The notes below the pieces were generated by a model. That model was not told the origin of the DNA. It searched no databases and was given only the letters and a program-made list of their open reading frames with translations. From an uncultured Pseudomonadota bacterium (lineage in GTDB: Bacteria > Pseudomonadota > Alphaproteobacteria > RF32 > CAG-239), in the NCBI GenBank assembly GCA_947054505.1, contig CAMRWU010000003.1, forward strand, positions 49,805 through 113,804: DNA of 64,000 bases, read 5' to 3'. Shown here piece by piece: positions 23,674 to 32,098 of the stretch (position 1 is its first letter; the number at the start of each line of letters is the position of its first letter). The translations under genes and the position numbers were made by a program.

Positions 23674-23710
23674 GAAGAACCGCAGGTTCGAACCCGTAAA
23701 AAAGAAATAT

Positions 23711-23744
23711 AAAAAACACCCCTCATAAAGAGGAGTGTTTTTTA
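23711..23744 (-). terminator. Terminator after tRNA-Lys
   Basis: AAAAAACACTCCTC, a short loop, GAGGGGTGTTTTTT on the minus strand, 4 bases after the encoded CCA end. Confidence 0.85.
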
Positions 23745-23747
23745 TAT

Positions 23748-23823
23748 TGGTGAGCTCGGGCGGGTTCGAACCGCCGACCCTTTGATTAAAAGTCAAATGC
23801 TCTACCGACTGAGCTACGAGCCC
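23748..23823 (-). tRNA. tRNA-Lys (anticodon TTT)
   Basis: The minus strand folds as a full cloverleaf: acceptor GGGCTCG / CGAGCTC with A73 and an encoded CCA, D-arm AGCTCAGTCGGTAGAGC, anticodon arm with loop CTTTTAA (anticodon TTT), and T-arm GGCGGTTCGAACCCGCC. A promoter and a terminator bracket it. Its 3' end is duplicated at 23510-23526, and the accessory toxin region begins on that side. Confidence 0.97.
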
Positions 23824-23844
23824 TTAACATCAAGGACGAAGGTA

Positions 23845-23873
23845 GGTATAAAAGATAAAAACAATGAAGTCAA
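23845..23873 (-). promoter_or_regulatory. Promoter of tRNA-Lys
   Basis: Minus strand TTGACT (23868-23873), 17-base spacer, TATACC (23845-23850). The predicted start lies about 15 bases before the mature tRNA 5' end. Confidence 0.65.
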
Positions 23874-23982
23874 CTAAAAAAATAAAAAAAATTCAAAAAA
23901 ATAAAATTGTAGTATATTTGTTAATAATTATGTGCTACTATACCTCCATGTTTGAATGAGATTCACGGATAAAGAGGACATC

Positions 23983-24297
23983 ATGAATAACGAATTAGAT
24001 ATGGAAAAAGAAGGTCGATACGATATTTTGCAAAACAATGAGGGGGAGATTCTCATTGTTATCGGTCATCGTCGCGGCGGTCCTGAAAATCCTCGTTTTG
24101 TTTATGATGGCGGCGATACAGCCTTGTTATACCGCAGTCGCGAAAGCGCAGTGTTTCTTGGTGGAATTAATAATGAGGCCAGCACTCCTCTCAAAATTGT
24201 GGATGAAGTGGTTGTGGCAGAAATAGATGGGGACGAGGTTGCTCGTGAATATACTGTTCCTGTTCGAATTGTTCGCAGTTTGGATGCGATAAAATAG
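23983..24297 (+). CDS. Hypothetical small cytoplasmic protein, 104 residues
   Basis: A soluble, acidic protein with no signal peptide: MNNELDMEKEGRYDILQNNE, then strands (EILIVIGHRRGG, ALLYRSRESAVFLGGI, VVVAEIDGDEVAREYTVPV), probably a small beta-rich fold. The frame is open from 23956, but the ATG at 23983 follows an AGAGGAC site. It is a single-gene unit between the tRNA and the nuo genes, with a terminator downstream. The family is not recognised. Confidence 0.72.
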   Translation: MNNELDMEKEGRYDILQNNEGEILIVIGHRRGGPENPRFVYDGGDTALLYRSRESAVFLGGINNEASTPLKIVDEVVVAEIDGDEVAREYTVPVRIVRSLDAIK

Positions 24298-24323
24298 TTA
24301 TCAACATATCCTCAATAGATGAA

Positions 24324-24352
24324 TAAGGGCTTTAAAAGCCCTTGTTTTTTGT
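24324..24352 (+). terminator. Terminator after the 104-residue gene
   Basis: AAGGGCTTTTAAAGCCCTT-type hairpin followed by a T run, 27 bases past the stop. Confidence 0.8.
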
Positions 24353-24387
24353 TATATTGGCTTCTGACAATATAACAGGCGATTAAA

Positions 24388-26070
24388 ATGGTTTTGAGTA
24401 TTTATCTGGGGTTGATGCTGATTGCGCTGGGGGCGTTATTCGTTTCCGGCCGTCAACGCTTGGGCGGCGTTCTGCTGCTTCTTTGCGTTGGCTCATTCTT
24501 TTTGTATCAATTGGGGTTGCCTGTCGATGGCGCGCAAACTCTCTGGAGATATGATTGGCTTCCGTCCGCGGGATTGCATAGTTCTCTCAACCTGAACTTC
24601 GATTCTCTTTTGCGCCGAAATTTGTTTCCGGTAATGGCCGCTACCTTGTGGATGATATATCTGGCATTGTTTTGTGGTGCAGATTGTAAGAAACGGGATT
24701 TTAGTTCCTTATTGATTCTTGGGATTGGTGCTTTCGTTGTTTTAAGGTCCTCTGTCGGGCTTGTGCAGTTGATGGCCGGTAGTTGCCTTTATACCGTTAT
24801 CGGCTTTTATCTGATTGATCGAATTGAGTTTAAAAAGAAATACCTCTTTTATCATTTTATTGGCGAAATGGCGTTGTTTGTTGCTTGTGCTGTTATTTAC
24901 GGGAGTGTAGGGACGGTTAATTTGTCAAAATGCATTGCCTCTTATATCAGCTTTGGAGAGCATAAAGATTTGGTTTCTGCGCTTTTGTTGGTAGCTGTTT
25001 TTGCCAAAGCCGGCCTGTTTCCTTTTCAAAATGCCGTGGCAGACACTCAGGATATGGCCTTTACGCGCATCATTGCTCTAACAACGATTATAATGCCGGT
25101 GTCGGCTCTCCTTCTTTTTTCCAAGGTGTATCCGTTTATTGTGGCGGCTTCGTCCGTGAATATCCGTTTTGTCTTTGCCTTGAGTGGAATATCTCTTTTG
25201 TGGGGCTTGGGCGGAGGATTAGTGCTTGATAGCTTAAAGATCAAAGTCATTTATATTAATCTGATTTCCGTGTCGACAGCTTTTGTTCTGTTATGTGAAA
25301 ATCAAGCCTTGTCTCAAAGTGTTGAGTTCTTTTACTTTATTCCACTTTTAGTCATGATTGATTGTCTGGTTTGGATTGTTGTTTCATCGGCTTCGAATGA
25401 AATCTATTTGTCTCAGATGGGCGGTTTTATAAAAGTGTTAAAACCGAGCTTTGTGATTAGTCTGTTGGGAATGATGGTTCTGATAGCAGTATTTTCTCAG
25501 GCACAATTGGTTGTTCAGGTCGGTGTGATTTTCATTCTGATGATTATGGCACATATTTTGCGAAATGTTTATCTTGGCAAAACCAAGGCGGATGAACGTG
25601 TCTGGGCTCTTTTAAAAAATGTATCCATATTAATCTTGTTGCCACAAGCTTTGTTTTTCTGCTATGCGTTGTATCGACTTCTGCTTCCAGAGGTATCGAA
25701 ATTTCAGGCGCCGGAAAGTTATTTATTGGGCTTAGGCTGTGTAGGATTCGTTCTTTTTCTGTGTTTTAATCCGTTAAAATTTGTTCTTCGTTGGGCTGAC
25801 AATGATCAACTTCAAGAAGCGGATATCTTGGAAAAAATTTATAACGGCTTTGTTCTGATGCCGTTGCGTTTATTGGGGCGTATTTTATGGATAACGATAG
25901 ATTTTCTTTTTATTGAACGAACGGTTATCGCCTCCTTATCGCAGACAACGGGGCTGATTGTTGGCGGATTGCATAAAATTCAGGCCGCGGCCTGGCTGAA
26001 TTATCTGGTGATGGTGATGATCGGGCTGGGATTTTTTGTTATCTTTGCGGGAAGGTATTACTATGAATAG
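24388..26070 (+). CDS. nuoL: Divergent NADH-quinone oxidoreductase subunit L
   Basis: NuoL is the distal antiporter-like proton-pumping subunit of complex I. The 560-residue product has many membrane segments and a C-terminal amphipathic helix plus terminal TM (FIERTVIASLSQTTGLIVGG), which is NuoL architecture. It is followed by NuoM and NuoN. It is strongly diverged: the channel Lys in the GKSAQ-type motif is kept (FAKAGLFPFQ, Lys207), but the glutamate of the WEGVGLCSYLLIGF motif is replaced (QLMAGSCLYTVIGF) and the LPDAM...HAATM segment is not recognisable. Shorter than the usual ~620 residues. Weak ribosome site. Confidence 0.78.
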   Translation: MVLSIYLGLMLIALGALFVSGRQRLGGVLLLLCVGSFFLYQLGLPVDGAQTLWRYDWLPSAGLHSSLNLNFDSLLRRNLFPVMAATLWMIYLALFCGADCKKRDFSSLLILGIGAFVVLRSSVGLVQLMAGSCLYTVIGFYLIDRIEFKKKYLFYHFIGEMALFVACAVIYGSVGTVNLSKCIASYISFGEHKDLVSALLLVAVFAKAGLFPFQNAVADTQDMAFTRIIALTTIIMPVSALLLFSKVYPFIVAASSVNIRFVFALSGISLLWGLGGGLVLDSLKIKVIYINLISVSTAFVLLCENQALSQSVEFFYFIPLLVMIDCLVWIVVSSASNEIYLSQMGGFIKVLKPSFVISLLGMMVLIAVFSQAQLVVQVGVIFILMIMAHILRNVYLGKTKADERVWALLKNVSILILLPQALFFCYALYRLLLPEVSKFQAPESYLLGLGCVGFVLFLCFNPLKFVLRWADNDQLQEADILEKIYNGFVLMPLRLLGRILWITIDFLFIERTVIASLSQTTGLIVGGLHKIQAAAWLNYLVMVMIGLGFFVIFAGRYYYE

Positions 26071-27493
26071 TCCTTTAGCCTTGTTATCATTTGTTGTTGC
26101 GATTCCTTTTCTGGGTGTTTTGTTTGTGCTTATGTCCAAAGATGATGAAATAACCCGAGGACGCAACGCGTTTAATGTCTGCGTTTTTACGATTCTTTCC
26201 AATGTTGTGATGATTTTCCGTATTTTTATGCTGATTGATGAGAAAAAAACGACTTTACAACTCATTGAAAAGTTTAATTGGTTGGATGTTCCGGATGTTA
26301 ATATTCTCTTTGGGGTCGACATTTTTGCCTTGTTGATTATCTTGGCAGTGCATTTAGCTGTTTTGATCGGAGTGGCCGGCGTTCGCCAAAACACCTACAA
26401 GCAAAAATCTCTTATGGCATTGACATTATTGTTCTTAAGTATGATGACCGGCTTCTTTGTCGCCGCAGATATTTTTTCGTTTTATATCTTTTTTGAGGCG
26501 ATGCTGTTACCGTTGTTTATGATCATCGGAATGTTTGGTGAAGTAAAAAAACAAGGGACAATCTATCGCTTCTTTTTATACAATTTTTTAGGGGCGATTA
26601 TTTTGTTCAGCGCCACCATGATTATTTATCGTTACTACGGTTCTTTGACGCTGGGGCAACTTAACCGCGTGCGTTTTTCCTCGCCGATGTCCTATTATGT
26701 TTGGGGCGGAATTTTTATCGCATTCCTTTCCCGTTTGCCGATTTGGCCGTTTCATTACTGGATATCGTCAATCAACGCCGGCATTCGCAATCCGCTGGCT
26801 TTTATCATCACCGCCTTGATGCCGTTGACCGCGATATATGGTTTCATCCGCTTTTTGTCTGAAAATTTTGTAATGCCGGTTGATCTCTACATTTTGTGGA
26901 TTAACATCATTGGTGTGATAACCATTCTCTTCATTTCATTAATCGGCTTTATTAACAAAGACTATCAATATAAGCTGTTTTCCTTCATAACCGTTTACTA
27001 TATTGTCTATCTGTTGGGGATTTTTATGGATGACCGGCTTATTCTGTTGAATATCGGCTATTCCTTATTCAGCTTTATTTTGATTGTTGCCGCATTGGAA
27101 GTTTTGTCCGGTTATATTTTTCATAAAGAAGAAGATTACGGTATTTCCGGCACCGGATTTTTATGCAAGGTTCCGCATCTGTCGTTTGTTTATTCGTATA
27201 TTACTTTGGCGGCGGTAGGGATTCCGTTATCAGCTGTTTTTCTGAACAATTTTTTGATATTGTCAAAGCTGCTGTCATCAAATATCAAAATGGGGGGGAT
27301 TCTGATAGTTTCTTTGGTGTTGGTCAGCGCCTCTTTGTTGCAAGAACTGTACCGTCACAAGCTGAATAATGCCAACTGTCCGATTGACCGCAAGGATGAC
27401 ATTTCCAATCCGATGTTTGTGTTTATGTTGTTTATTATATTTGTTTTAATGATGTCTTTGTTCAAGCCGTTATGGTTTGTTATGGATGCATAA
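26063..27493 (+). CDS. nuoM: Divergent NADH-quinone oxidoreductase subunit M
   Basis: A 476-residue, roughly 14-TM protein. The conserved NuoM glutamate is present (YIFFEAMLLPLFMIIG, Glu145), but the central channel lysine (canonical AVKxPMxPxHxWLPDAH) is Arg224 here (FLSRLPIWPFHYW), and the LPDAHVEAPT loop is replaced by ISSINAGIRNPL. The ATG at 26063 has a GGAAGG site and overlaps the end of nuoL by 8 bases; the apparent earlier start at 26036 lies inside nuoL. The order nuoL-nuoM-nuoN supports the identity. Confidence 0.88.
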   Translation: MNSPLALLSFVVAIPFLGVLFVLMSKDDEITRGRNAFNVCVFTILSNVVMIFRIFMLIDEKKTTLQLIEKFNWLDVPDVNILFGVDIFALLIILAVHLAVLIGVAGVRQNTYKQKSLMALTLLFLSMMTGFFVAADIFSFYIFFEAMLLPLFMIIGMFGEVKKQGTIYRFFLYNFLGAIILFSATMIIYRYYGSLTLGQLNRVRFSSPMSYYVWGGIFIAFLSRLPIWPFHYWISSINAGIRNPLAFIITALMPLTAIYGFIRFLSENFVMPVDLYILWINIIGVITILFISLIGFINKDYQYKLFSFITVYYIVYLLGIFMDDRLILLNIGYSLFSFILIVAALEVLSGYIFHKEEDYGISGTGFLCKVPHLSFVYSYITLAAVGIPLSAVFLNNFLILSKLLSSNIKMGGILIVSLVLVSASLLQELYRHKLNNANCPIDRKDDISNPMFVFMLFIIFVLMMSLFKPLWFVMDA

Positions 27494-27503
27494 GGAGGTC
27501 GGT

Positions 27504-28925
27504 ATGTTACAAAATTGGTTTATCCTGCTTCCTGAATTGGCTTTTGTTCTTTTTATGTTATCAGCTTATCTGGTGCATCGTTTTCGCAAAAACCAAACAT
27601 CAAAAACATTTTTTACCTTGGGAAAAATGTTTTTATGGGTAATTATGTTGTTGACCGTGATTTTTTATAATGTCAGCGCCTATCCTCAATGGTTTGCCAA
27701 CAGTTCTTACACCACATTGTTCAAAATTGTGATGTATTTTGTGGCAATGGCGTGGTTTTATTTGGCATCCAAATGGTTTTTAAACAAAAATCGTCCGTCA
27801 TATTTGTTTTACCAGCTCGGTTTTTGCGGATTGCTGTGTCTGGAACTTCTTATTTCGGCGCAGAATTTTATTGTCGTTGCAGTTCTTATACCGCTGGTTT
27901 GTTTGATTAGTTGGAAAATGTTACGCCTGCATTGGGATGAGAGCTCGGTAAAAGAAGTGTCTCGTTTGTATGCTTTTTTTGCTTCATTATTTAGTCTTTT
28001 GCTGTTAAGCGGCGTATTGGTGTTGTATTGGCATAATGGAACACTGACTTATGATGGATTGCAACACATTTTCACCGCACAACCAAAATCAGGCGCAAAC
28101 GTGATTGCCGTGTGTTTCATCTTTGCCGCACTCTTTTTTATGCTGGGATTGGCTCCGTTTCACTCTTGTTTTGTCGGAATGATTCGAACGGCCGTTTTGC
28201 CGGTAGGAGGCTATTTGACATTGGTTGTGCCGTTAGCCTTTTTGGCGGTTTTAATGTCGTATGTCGAAGTTGTTTTTTCGGGAATGTCAGAGCTAATATC
28301 TCCGCTTTTATTGACCTTTGCCGTTTGTTCGGTCATTATCGGTGCATTCTCGGCCAATGGCGAAACCAATATTCGTGAGCTTTTTGCTTTTAGTTCTGTT
28401 TATCATATGGGTTTTTTGATCTTTGCATTAACTGGGGGCGAACACAACAATGCGTTGAGTGCTTTTAGCTATATGCTGATTTATATCTTGGCGATGGCCG
28501 GTGTTTATACGGTGTTTTTGGGAATGAAAAGTCGGGGAAATTATTTATCCGCATTGACTTCGGTTAACGGTTTTTCGACAACCAAACCATATATGTCGGC
28601 GGCTTTGGCAGTGTTTATGTTTTCGTTGATCGGGATTCCGCCGATGATGGGTTTTCTCGGTCGGCTGACAATAATTAGCAATATGGTTATGGATGAACGC
28701 TGGGGAATGGTTGCCTTTATGCTGGTATCCTTACTGTTTTGGGTTAACGCTTATCTTAAGGTTATTCGGGCGTTATATTTCGAACAGTCGCAAACCTCGT
28801 TCGACCGAACGGATAAAGCAATCTATATTTGCTTGTTTGTAAACATTCTGCTTGTTGTTATCTCTATTTTGAACCCTGGATATCTGTTAAGTGATGCCGA
28901 ACAAATCTTGCTTGGAAAACATTGA
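27504..28925 (+). CDS. nuoN: Divergent NADH-quinone oxidoreductase subunit N
   Basis: A 473-residue polytopic protein with NuoN landmarks: FAFSSVYHMGFLIFALTGG and FSLIGIPPMMGFLGRL. The ATG at 27504 follows a perfect AAGGAGGT site, 10 bases after nuoM. Key residues differ: the glutamate of the GLELxSL motif is absent (VVAVLIPLV), the central lysine of FKLSxxPFHFW is Met (FFMLGLAPFHSC), and the TM12 Lys of GFxGK is Arg. It lies directly before birA with overlapping stop and start codons. Confidence 0.88.
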   Translation: MLQNWFILLPELAFVLFMLSAYLVHRFRKNQTSKTFFTLGKMFLWVIMLLTVIFYNVSAYPQWFANSSYTTLFKIVMYFVAMAWFYLASKWFLNKNRPSYLFYQLGFCGLLCLELLISAQNFIVVAVLIPLVCLISWKMLRLHWDESSVKEVSRLYAFFASLFSLLLLSGVLVLYWHNGTLTYDGLQHIFTAQPKSGANVIAVCFIFAALFFMLGLAPFHSCFVGMIRTAVLPVGGYLTLVVPLAFLAVLMSYVEVVFSGMSELISPLLLTFAVCSVIIGAFSANGETNIRELFAFSSVYHMGFLIFALTGGEHNNALSAFSYMLIYILAMAGVYTVFLGMKSRGNYLSALTSVNGFSTTKPYMSAALAVFMFSLIGIPPMMGFLGRLTIISNMVMDERWGMVAFMLVSLLFWVNAYLKVIRALYFEQSQTSFDRTDKAIYICLFVNILLVVISILNPGYLLSDAEQILLGKH

Positions 28926-29668
28926 TGAAGAAAATTGGCAAATGGGGCTGGTTCGATTTTGAGGAGCTGGGGAGTACAAACGACAAGGCCGTAGCTTTTA
29001 GCCAACAGCCGCCGACCCCGTTTTATGTCGTGACAGCCAAGCGTCAGACGAAAGGGCGGGGGCGCCGTGGTCGAGAATGGATAAGCTGTGACGGCAATTT
29101 GTTTATGAGTGTGGGATTGCCTTTTGAGGTCAAAAACATCGGGCATCTGGTTTTTATTGTGTCGTTAAGTTTGTTTTTTGCGATCAAAAGAGTGGCGCCG
29201 CAAATACCTCTGTTTCTTAAGTGGCCCAATGATTTATTGGCGGCAAATCAAAAAATTTCCGGAATTTTACTTGAAAAAGGTGAAAATGACTATATAATCG
29301 CCGGAATTGGCGTCAATATCGTCTCCGCGCCGGAGTTGGGCGAAAACGCTTCATACCGCTCAGCCTGTCTGAATAGTCTGGGAGTAGATGCGGACAGGAC
29401 GGAGATTTTAAAATATTTTCTGCATGAATTTGACGTTTATCTGCACCTCTGGAAAGAGCAGGGGTTTGGCTCTGTAAAGCAAAAGTGGCTTGAAAATGTT
29501 CAGGGCTTGGGTGCGGAAATTATCGTAAACGGCGAGAAAGAAAAGATAAGAGGAGTTTTCCGCGGTGTTGACGAAAACGGACTGTTGCTGCTGGAACGGC
29601 ATGATGAAGTGATAAAAGTTTTTGCCGGTGATATTGTTTATGTTCAAAAAGATGAAAAGAAAAAGTAA
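28925..29668 (+). CDS. birA: Biotin--[acetyl-CoA-carboxylase] ligase BirA (catalytic type)
   Basis: BirA activates biotin to biotinyl-AMP and transfers it to the biotin carboxyl carrier protein. The 247-residue product has the ligase motif GRGRRGREW near residue 43, KWPNDLL near residue 100 and the small C-terminal domain. It lacks the N-terminal helix-turn-helix of E. coli BirA, so it is the monofunctional group I form. Its ATG overlaps the nuoN stop (TGATG). The gene order nuoN-birA-rnj is common in alphaproteobacteria. Confidence 0.93.
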   Translation: MKKIGKWGWFDFEELGSTNDKAVAFSQQPPTPFYVVTAKRQTKGRGRRGREWISCDGNLFMSVGLPFEVKNIGHLVFIVSLSLFFAIKRVAPQIPLFLKWPNDLLAANQKISGILLEKGENDYIIAGIGVNIVSAPELGENASYRSACLNSLGVDADRTEILKYFLHEFDVYLHLWKEQGFGSVKQKWLENVQGLGAEIIVNGEKEKIRGVFRGVDENGLLLLERHDEVIKVFAGDIVYVQKDEKKK

Positions 29669-31432
29669 ATGAGCGAAGAGACAGAAACACAGTTGGATTT
29701 ATTCGGCTTTATAGAAGAAGATAAGTCGGGCTTTATCTCCGGAATGGATAAAGAGGGGATTTATTTTGTAGCCTTGGGCGGTGCTGAAAAAGTCGGCATG
29801 AATATGTATGCTTATATTGTTGATGGCCGGATTATTGTGGTTGATGCCGGTTATGACTTTTTGAATGACGATTTCCCAGGGATTGAACTGGGATTGGCCG
29901 ATGCCTCTTTTTTGGAAAATTATCAGGATCGAATAGAGGCTCTGTTTATTACCCATTCTCATGAGGATCACTTTGGCGCCATTGCGCATATTTGGCCGCG
30001 GTTGCAGTGTCCTGTCTATGCAACGGATTTCACCTTGGGGCATATTCGTCCTCGGTTGGCTGAATACAAATTGGAAAATTTTGTGGAAATGCATTCGGTT
30101 AATGACAATCCGGTCATAAAGCTCAAAAATTTTGAAGTTGAATATATTCCCGTGGCCCATTCGTTGCCGGAGAACTCAGCTTTGGTAATCCGGACACGTT
30201 ATGGCACGGTCTTTCACGCAACCGATTGGCGTTTTGACAATCAGGAAATCAGTTTTATGAAGACGGATTGTCAGCGTCTGGAGGAGATTGGGCGTGAAGG
30301 CGTCGATTTATATGTTGGCGATTCTATTCCGATGGCGCATCAAAATGAGCATTCGCCATCTGAGAGTGACATTCGCAAAAACTTGATGGAGTTGATGCCG
30401 CGTTTTGAAAATACGCTTGTGGCGACATGTTTCGCATCAAATATTGCCAGAATGGAAAGCCTGATTTTAGCAGCGCATGCTGCCGGAAGAACCCCTGTTA
30501 TTGCCGGTATGAGTTTAATTCAAAATATGAAGATTGCAAAGGATTGCGGTTTTCTGCAAGATTTGCCGCCTTATGTCGAGGCCAGTCAGGCGATGGATAT
30601 TCCTTTGGATAAAATGGTGTATATTTGTGCCGGTTCTCAGGGAAACTACCGCAGTGGTCTGACCCGTATCGTAAACGGCGAAAACAAGAACATCAAGCTT
30701 GGAAAAGGGGATGCCATTATCTTTTCATCTCAAATTATCCCCGGTAATGAGGATAAAATTGAACGAATGCAGGAAAAACTGCGCGATGCCGGTGTGGAGG
30801 TAATTTCTTCCGAAGAGTACGAAGTGCATACTTCCGGACACGGAACCAAAGAAGATATTATGAAAATGTTTTCCATCATCAACCCGCATACGGTTATTCC
30901 GGTTCACGGAGACAAACGCTCCATCCGGCAACAGCGGCGTTTTGCTCTGGAGCATGGTGTTGAAAATGTGATTATTGCTCGCGATGGCGATGTTGTCCGA
31001 ATTTATAATAAACAGGCCGAAATTGTTGGTGAGGTTCCGACTGATGAGCTGGCGGTTGACCGGCGTAACATCATCAGTCTGAATTCGCAAGTCATAAAAA
31101 ACCGCAAACGGATTGCTTATAATTGCAGTCTTTATATTGGTGTGGTTTTGAGCGAAAATTGGCGGGTAGAAGATTTACAGATTATCTCGATTGATATTTT
31201 GAATGAAAAAGACTTTGCCGCTCTTGTTGAGGAGATAAAGGCCGAGATGATAGAGGTGATCCCGCAAGAAGCCATCAAGTTAAATTATCGTCTGCCGCAA
31301 ATTCGAGATTTTATTCAAGCCAAAATCCGCAAAATGGTTTATAAGGCAACGGACATCAAACCTGTAACCTTTATTCATTTCTACAAGCGAGATGCCATTG
31401 CACCAAAAGATTGCGGTGAAACAGACAACTAA
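29669..31432 (+). CDS. rnj: Ribonuclease J family metallo-beta-lactamase ribonuclease
   Basis: RNase J is a cytoplasmic 5' exo/endoribonuclease for RNA maturation and decay. The 587-residue protein shows the zinc motif HSHEDHFGAI at 96-105, the beta-CASP segment with SSQIIPGNE, the GHG motif (EVHTSGHGTKED) and IPVHGDKR near residue 412, and a C-terminal domain. Length is typical. It begins on the base after the birA stop codon and overlaps the convergent 31429-32097 gene by 4 bases. Confidence 0.93.
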   Translation: MSEETETQLDLFGFIEEDKSGFISGMDKEGIYFVALGGAEKVGMNMYAYIVDGRIIVVDAGYDFLNDDFPGIELGLADASFLENYQDRIEALFITHSHEDHFGAIAHIWPRLQCPVYATDFTLGHIRPRLAEYKLENFVEMHSVNDNPVIKLKNFEVEYIPVAHSLPENSALVIRTRYGTVFHATDWRFDNQEISFMKTDCQRLEEIGREGVDLYVGDSIPMAHQNEHSPSESDIRKNLMELMPRFENTLVATCFASNIARMESLILAAHAAGRTPVIAGMSLIQNMKIAKDCGFLQDLPPYVEASQAMDIPLDKMVYICAGSQGNYRSGLTRIVNGENKNIKLGKGDAIIFSSQIIPGNEDKIERMQEKLRDAGVEVISSEEYEVHTSGHGTKEDIMKMFSIINPHTVIPVHGDKRSIRQQRRFALEHGVENVIIARDGDVVRIYNKQAEIVGEVPTDELAVDRRNIISLNSQVIKNRKRIAYNCSLYIGVVLSENWRVEDLQIISIDILNEKDFAALVEEIKAEMIEVIPQEAIKLNYRLPQIRDFIQAKIRKMVYKATDIKPVTFIHFYKRDAIAPKDCGETDN

Positions 31433-32097
31433 AGTTCAAACGTGTCACCGACCTTAAGCACACCGCCGAAACCATACGCCTGTGCTTTAGCAACGAGGGT
31501 ATCGTAATCTTTGGGAAGATAATGCGATAAAAATGTTTTTGCCTTAATTTCCGGAGCTGCATCGGCCAGCTCATCAATGCTGACAATGATGCCTCCTTTA
31601 GCAAGACTGATATCATGAATAATCATTTTGGCAACTTGTGCTTCCGGACGGGATAAGATGGAAACGGCGCTGTCTCCGCTATAGAGAAGCTTGTTTTCAA
31701 CAAAGAGTGCATAACACTCCATTCCCTTTGCATGGGGAACTTCAAACTTTGTATAAGAAACATTCTCCGGAAACGTGTGTATTTTCGCTTCCCAGCCAAT
31801 ACCGGAGTGCAACAACATAAACTTGTCTGTTGGAGTACCGCCGACAGAAGTAGTACGGTTTAACACTTTGAAACGATAATCCAGAAGATTAACCAAAGAA
31901 CCGCAATGGTCTTGATGGAGGTGCGATATCAGAACGGTATTGATTTTATCCGCATAATTCTTTTGCAACAGGTCTTGATAAACGCTAAAACCGCAATCCA
32001 GCAAAATTCCGTCATTTTCATATTTCCACAAAACAAAAGAGTTTGTCGTCCCATCCTTGGCAAAAGCGGCATTTGTTCCCAAAACTTCAAGTTTCAT
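31429..32097 (-). CDS. Metallo-beta-lactamase fold hydrolase, RNase Z-like subgroup
   Basis: The 222-residue product has the beta-lactamase fold zinc motif HLHQDH at 59-64, preceded by LEVLGTNAAF and ILLDCG, a later YSGDS strand and a final LSHYLP motif. That pattern resembles RNase Z-type and related hydrolases, but it is shorter than tRNase Z and the substrate is unknown. It lies 1 base after the kinase gene, with its AGGAGG site overlapping that gene's end, so the two are co-translated. Convergent with rnj. Confidence 0.8.
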   Translation of the reverse strand: MKLEVLGTNAAFAKDGTTNSFVLWKYENDGILLDCGFSVYQDLLQKNYADKINTVLISHLHQDHCGSLVNLLDYRFKVLNRTTSVGGTPTDKFMLLHSGIGWEAKIHTFPENVSYTKFEVPHAKGMECYALFVENKLLYSGDSAVSILSRPEAQVAKMIIHDISLAKGGIIVSIDELADAAPEIKAKTFLSHYLPKDYDTLVAKAQAYGFGGVLKVGDTFEL

Positions 32098-32098
32098 T

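Noticed and set aside
23462..23796. Minus-strand frames of 77 and 85 codons across the tRNA-Lys 3' region
   Set aside because: They run through the tRNA gene and repeat hairpins; no start signal, composition follows the non-coding repeat.
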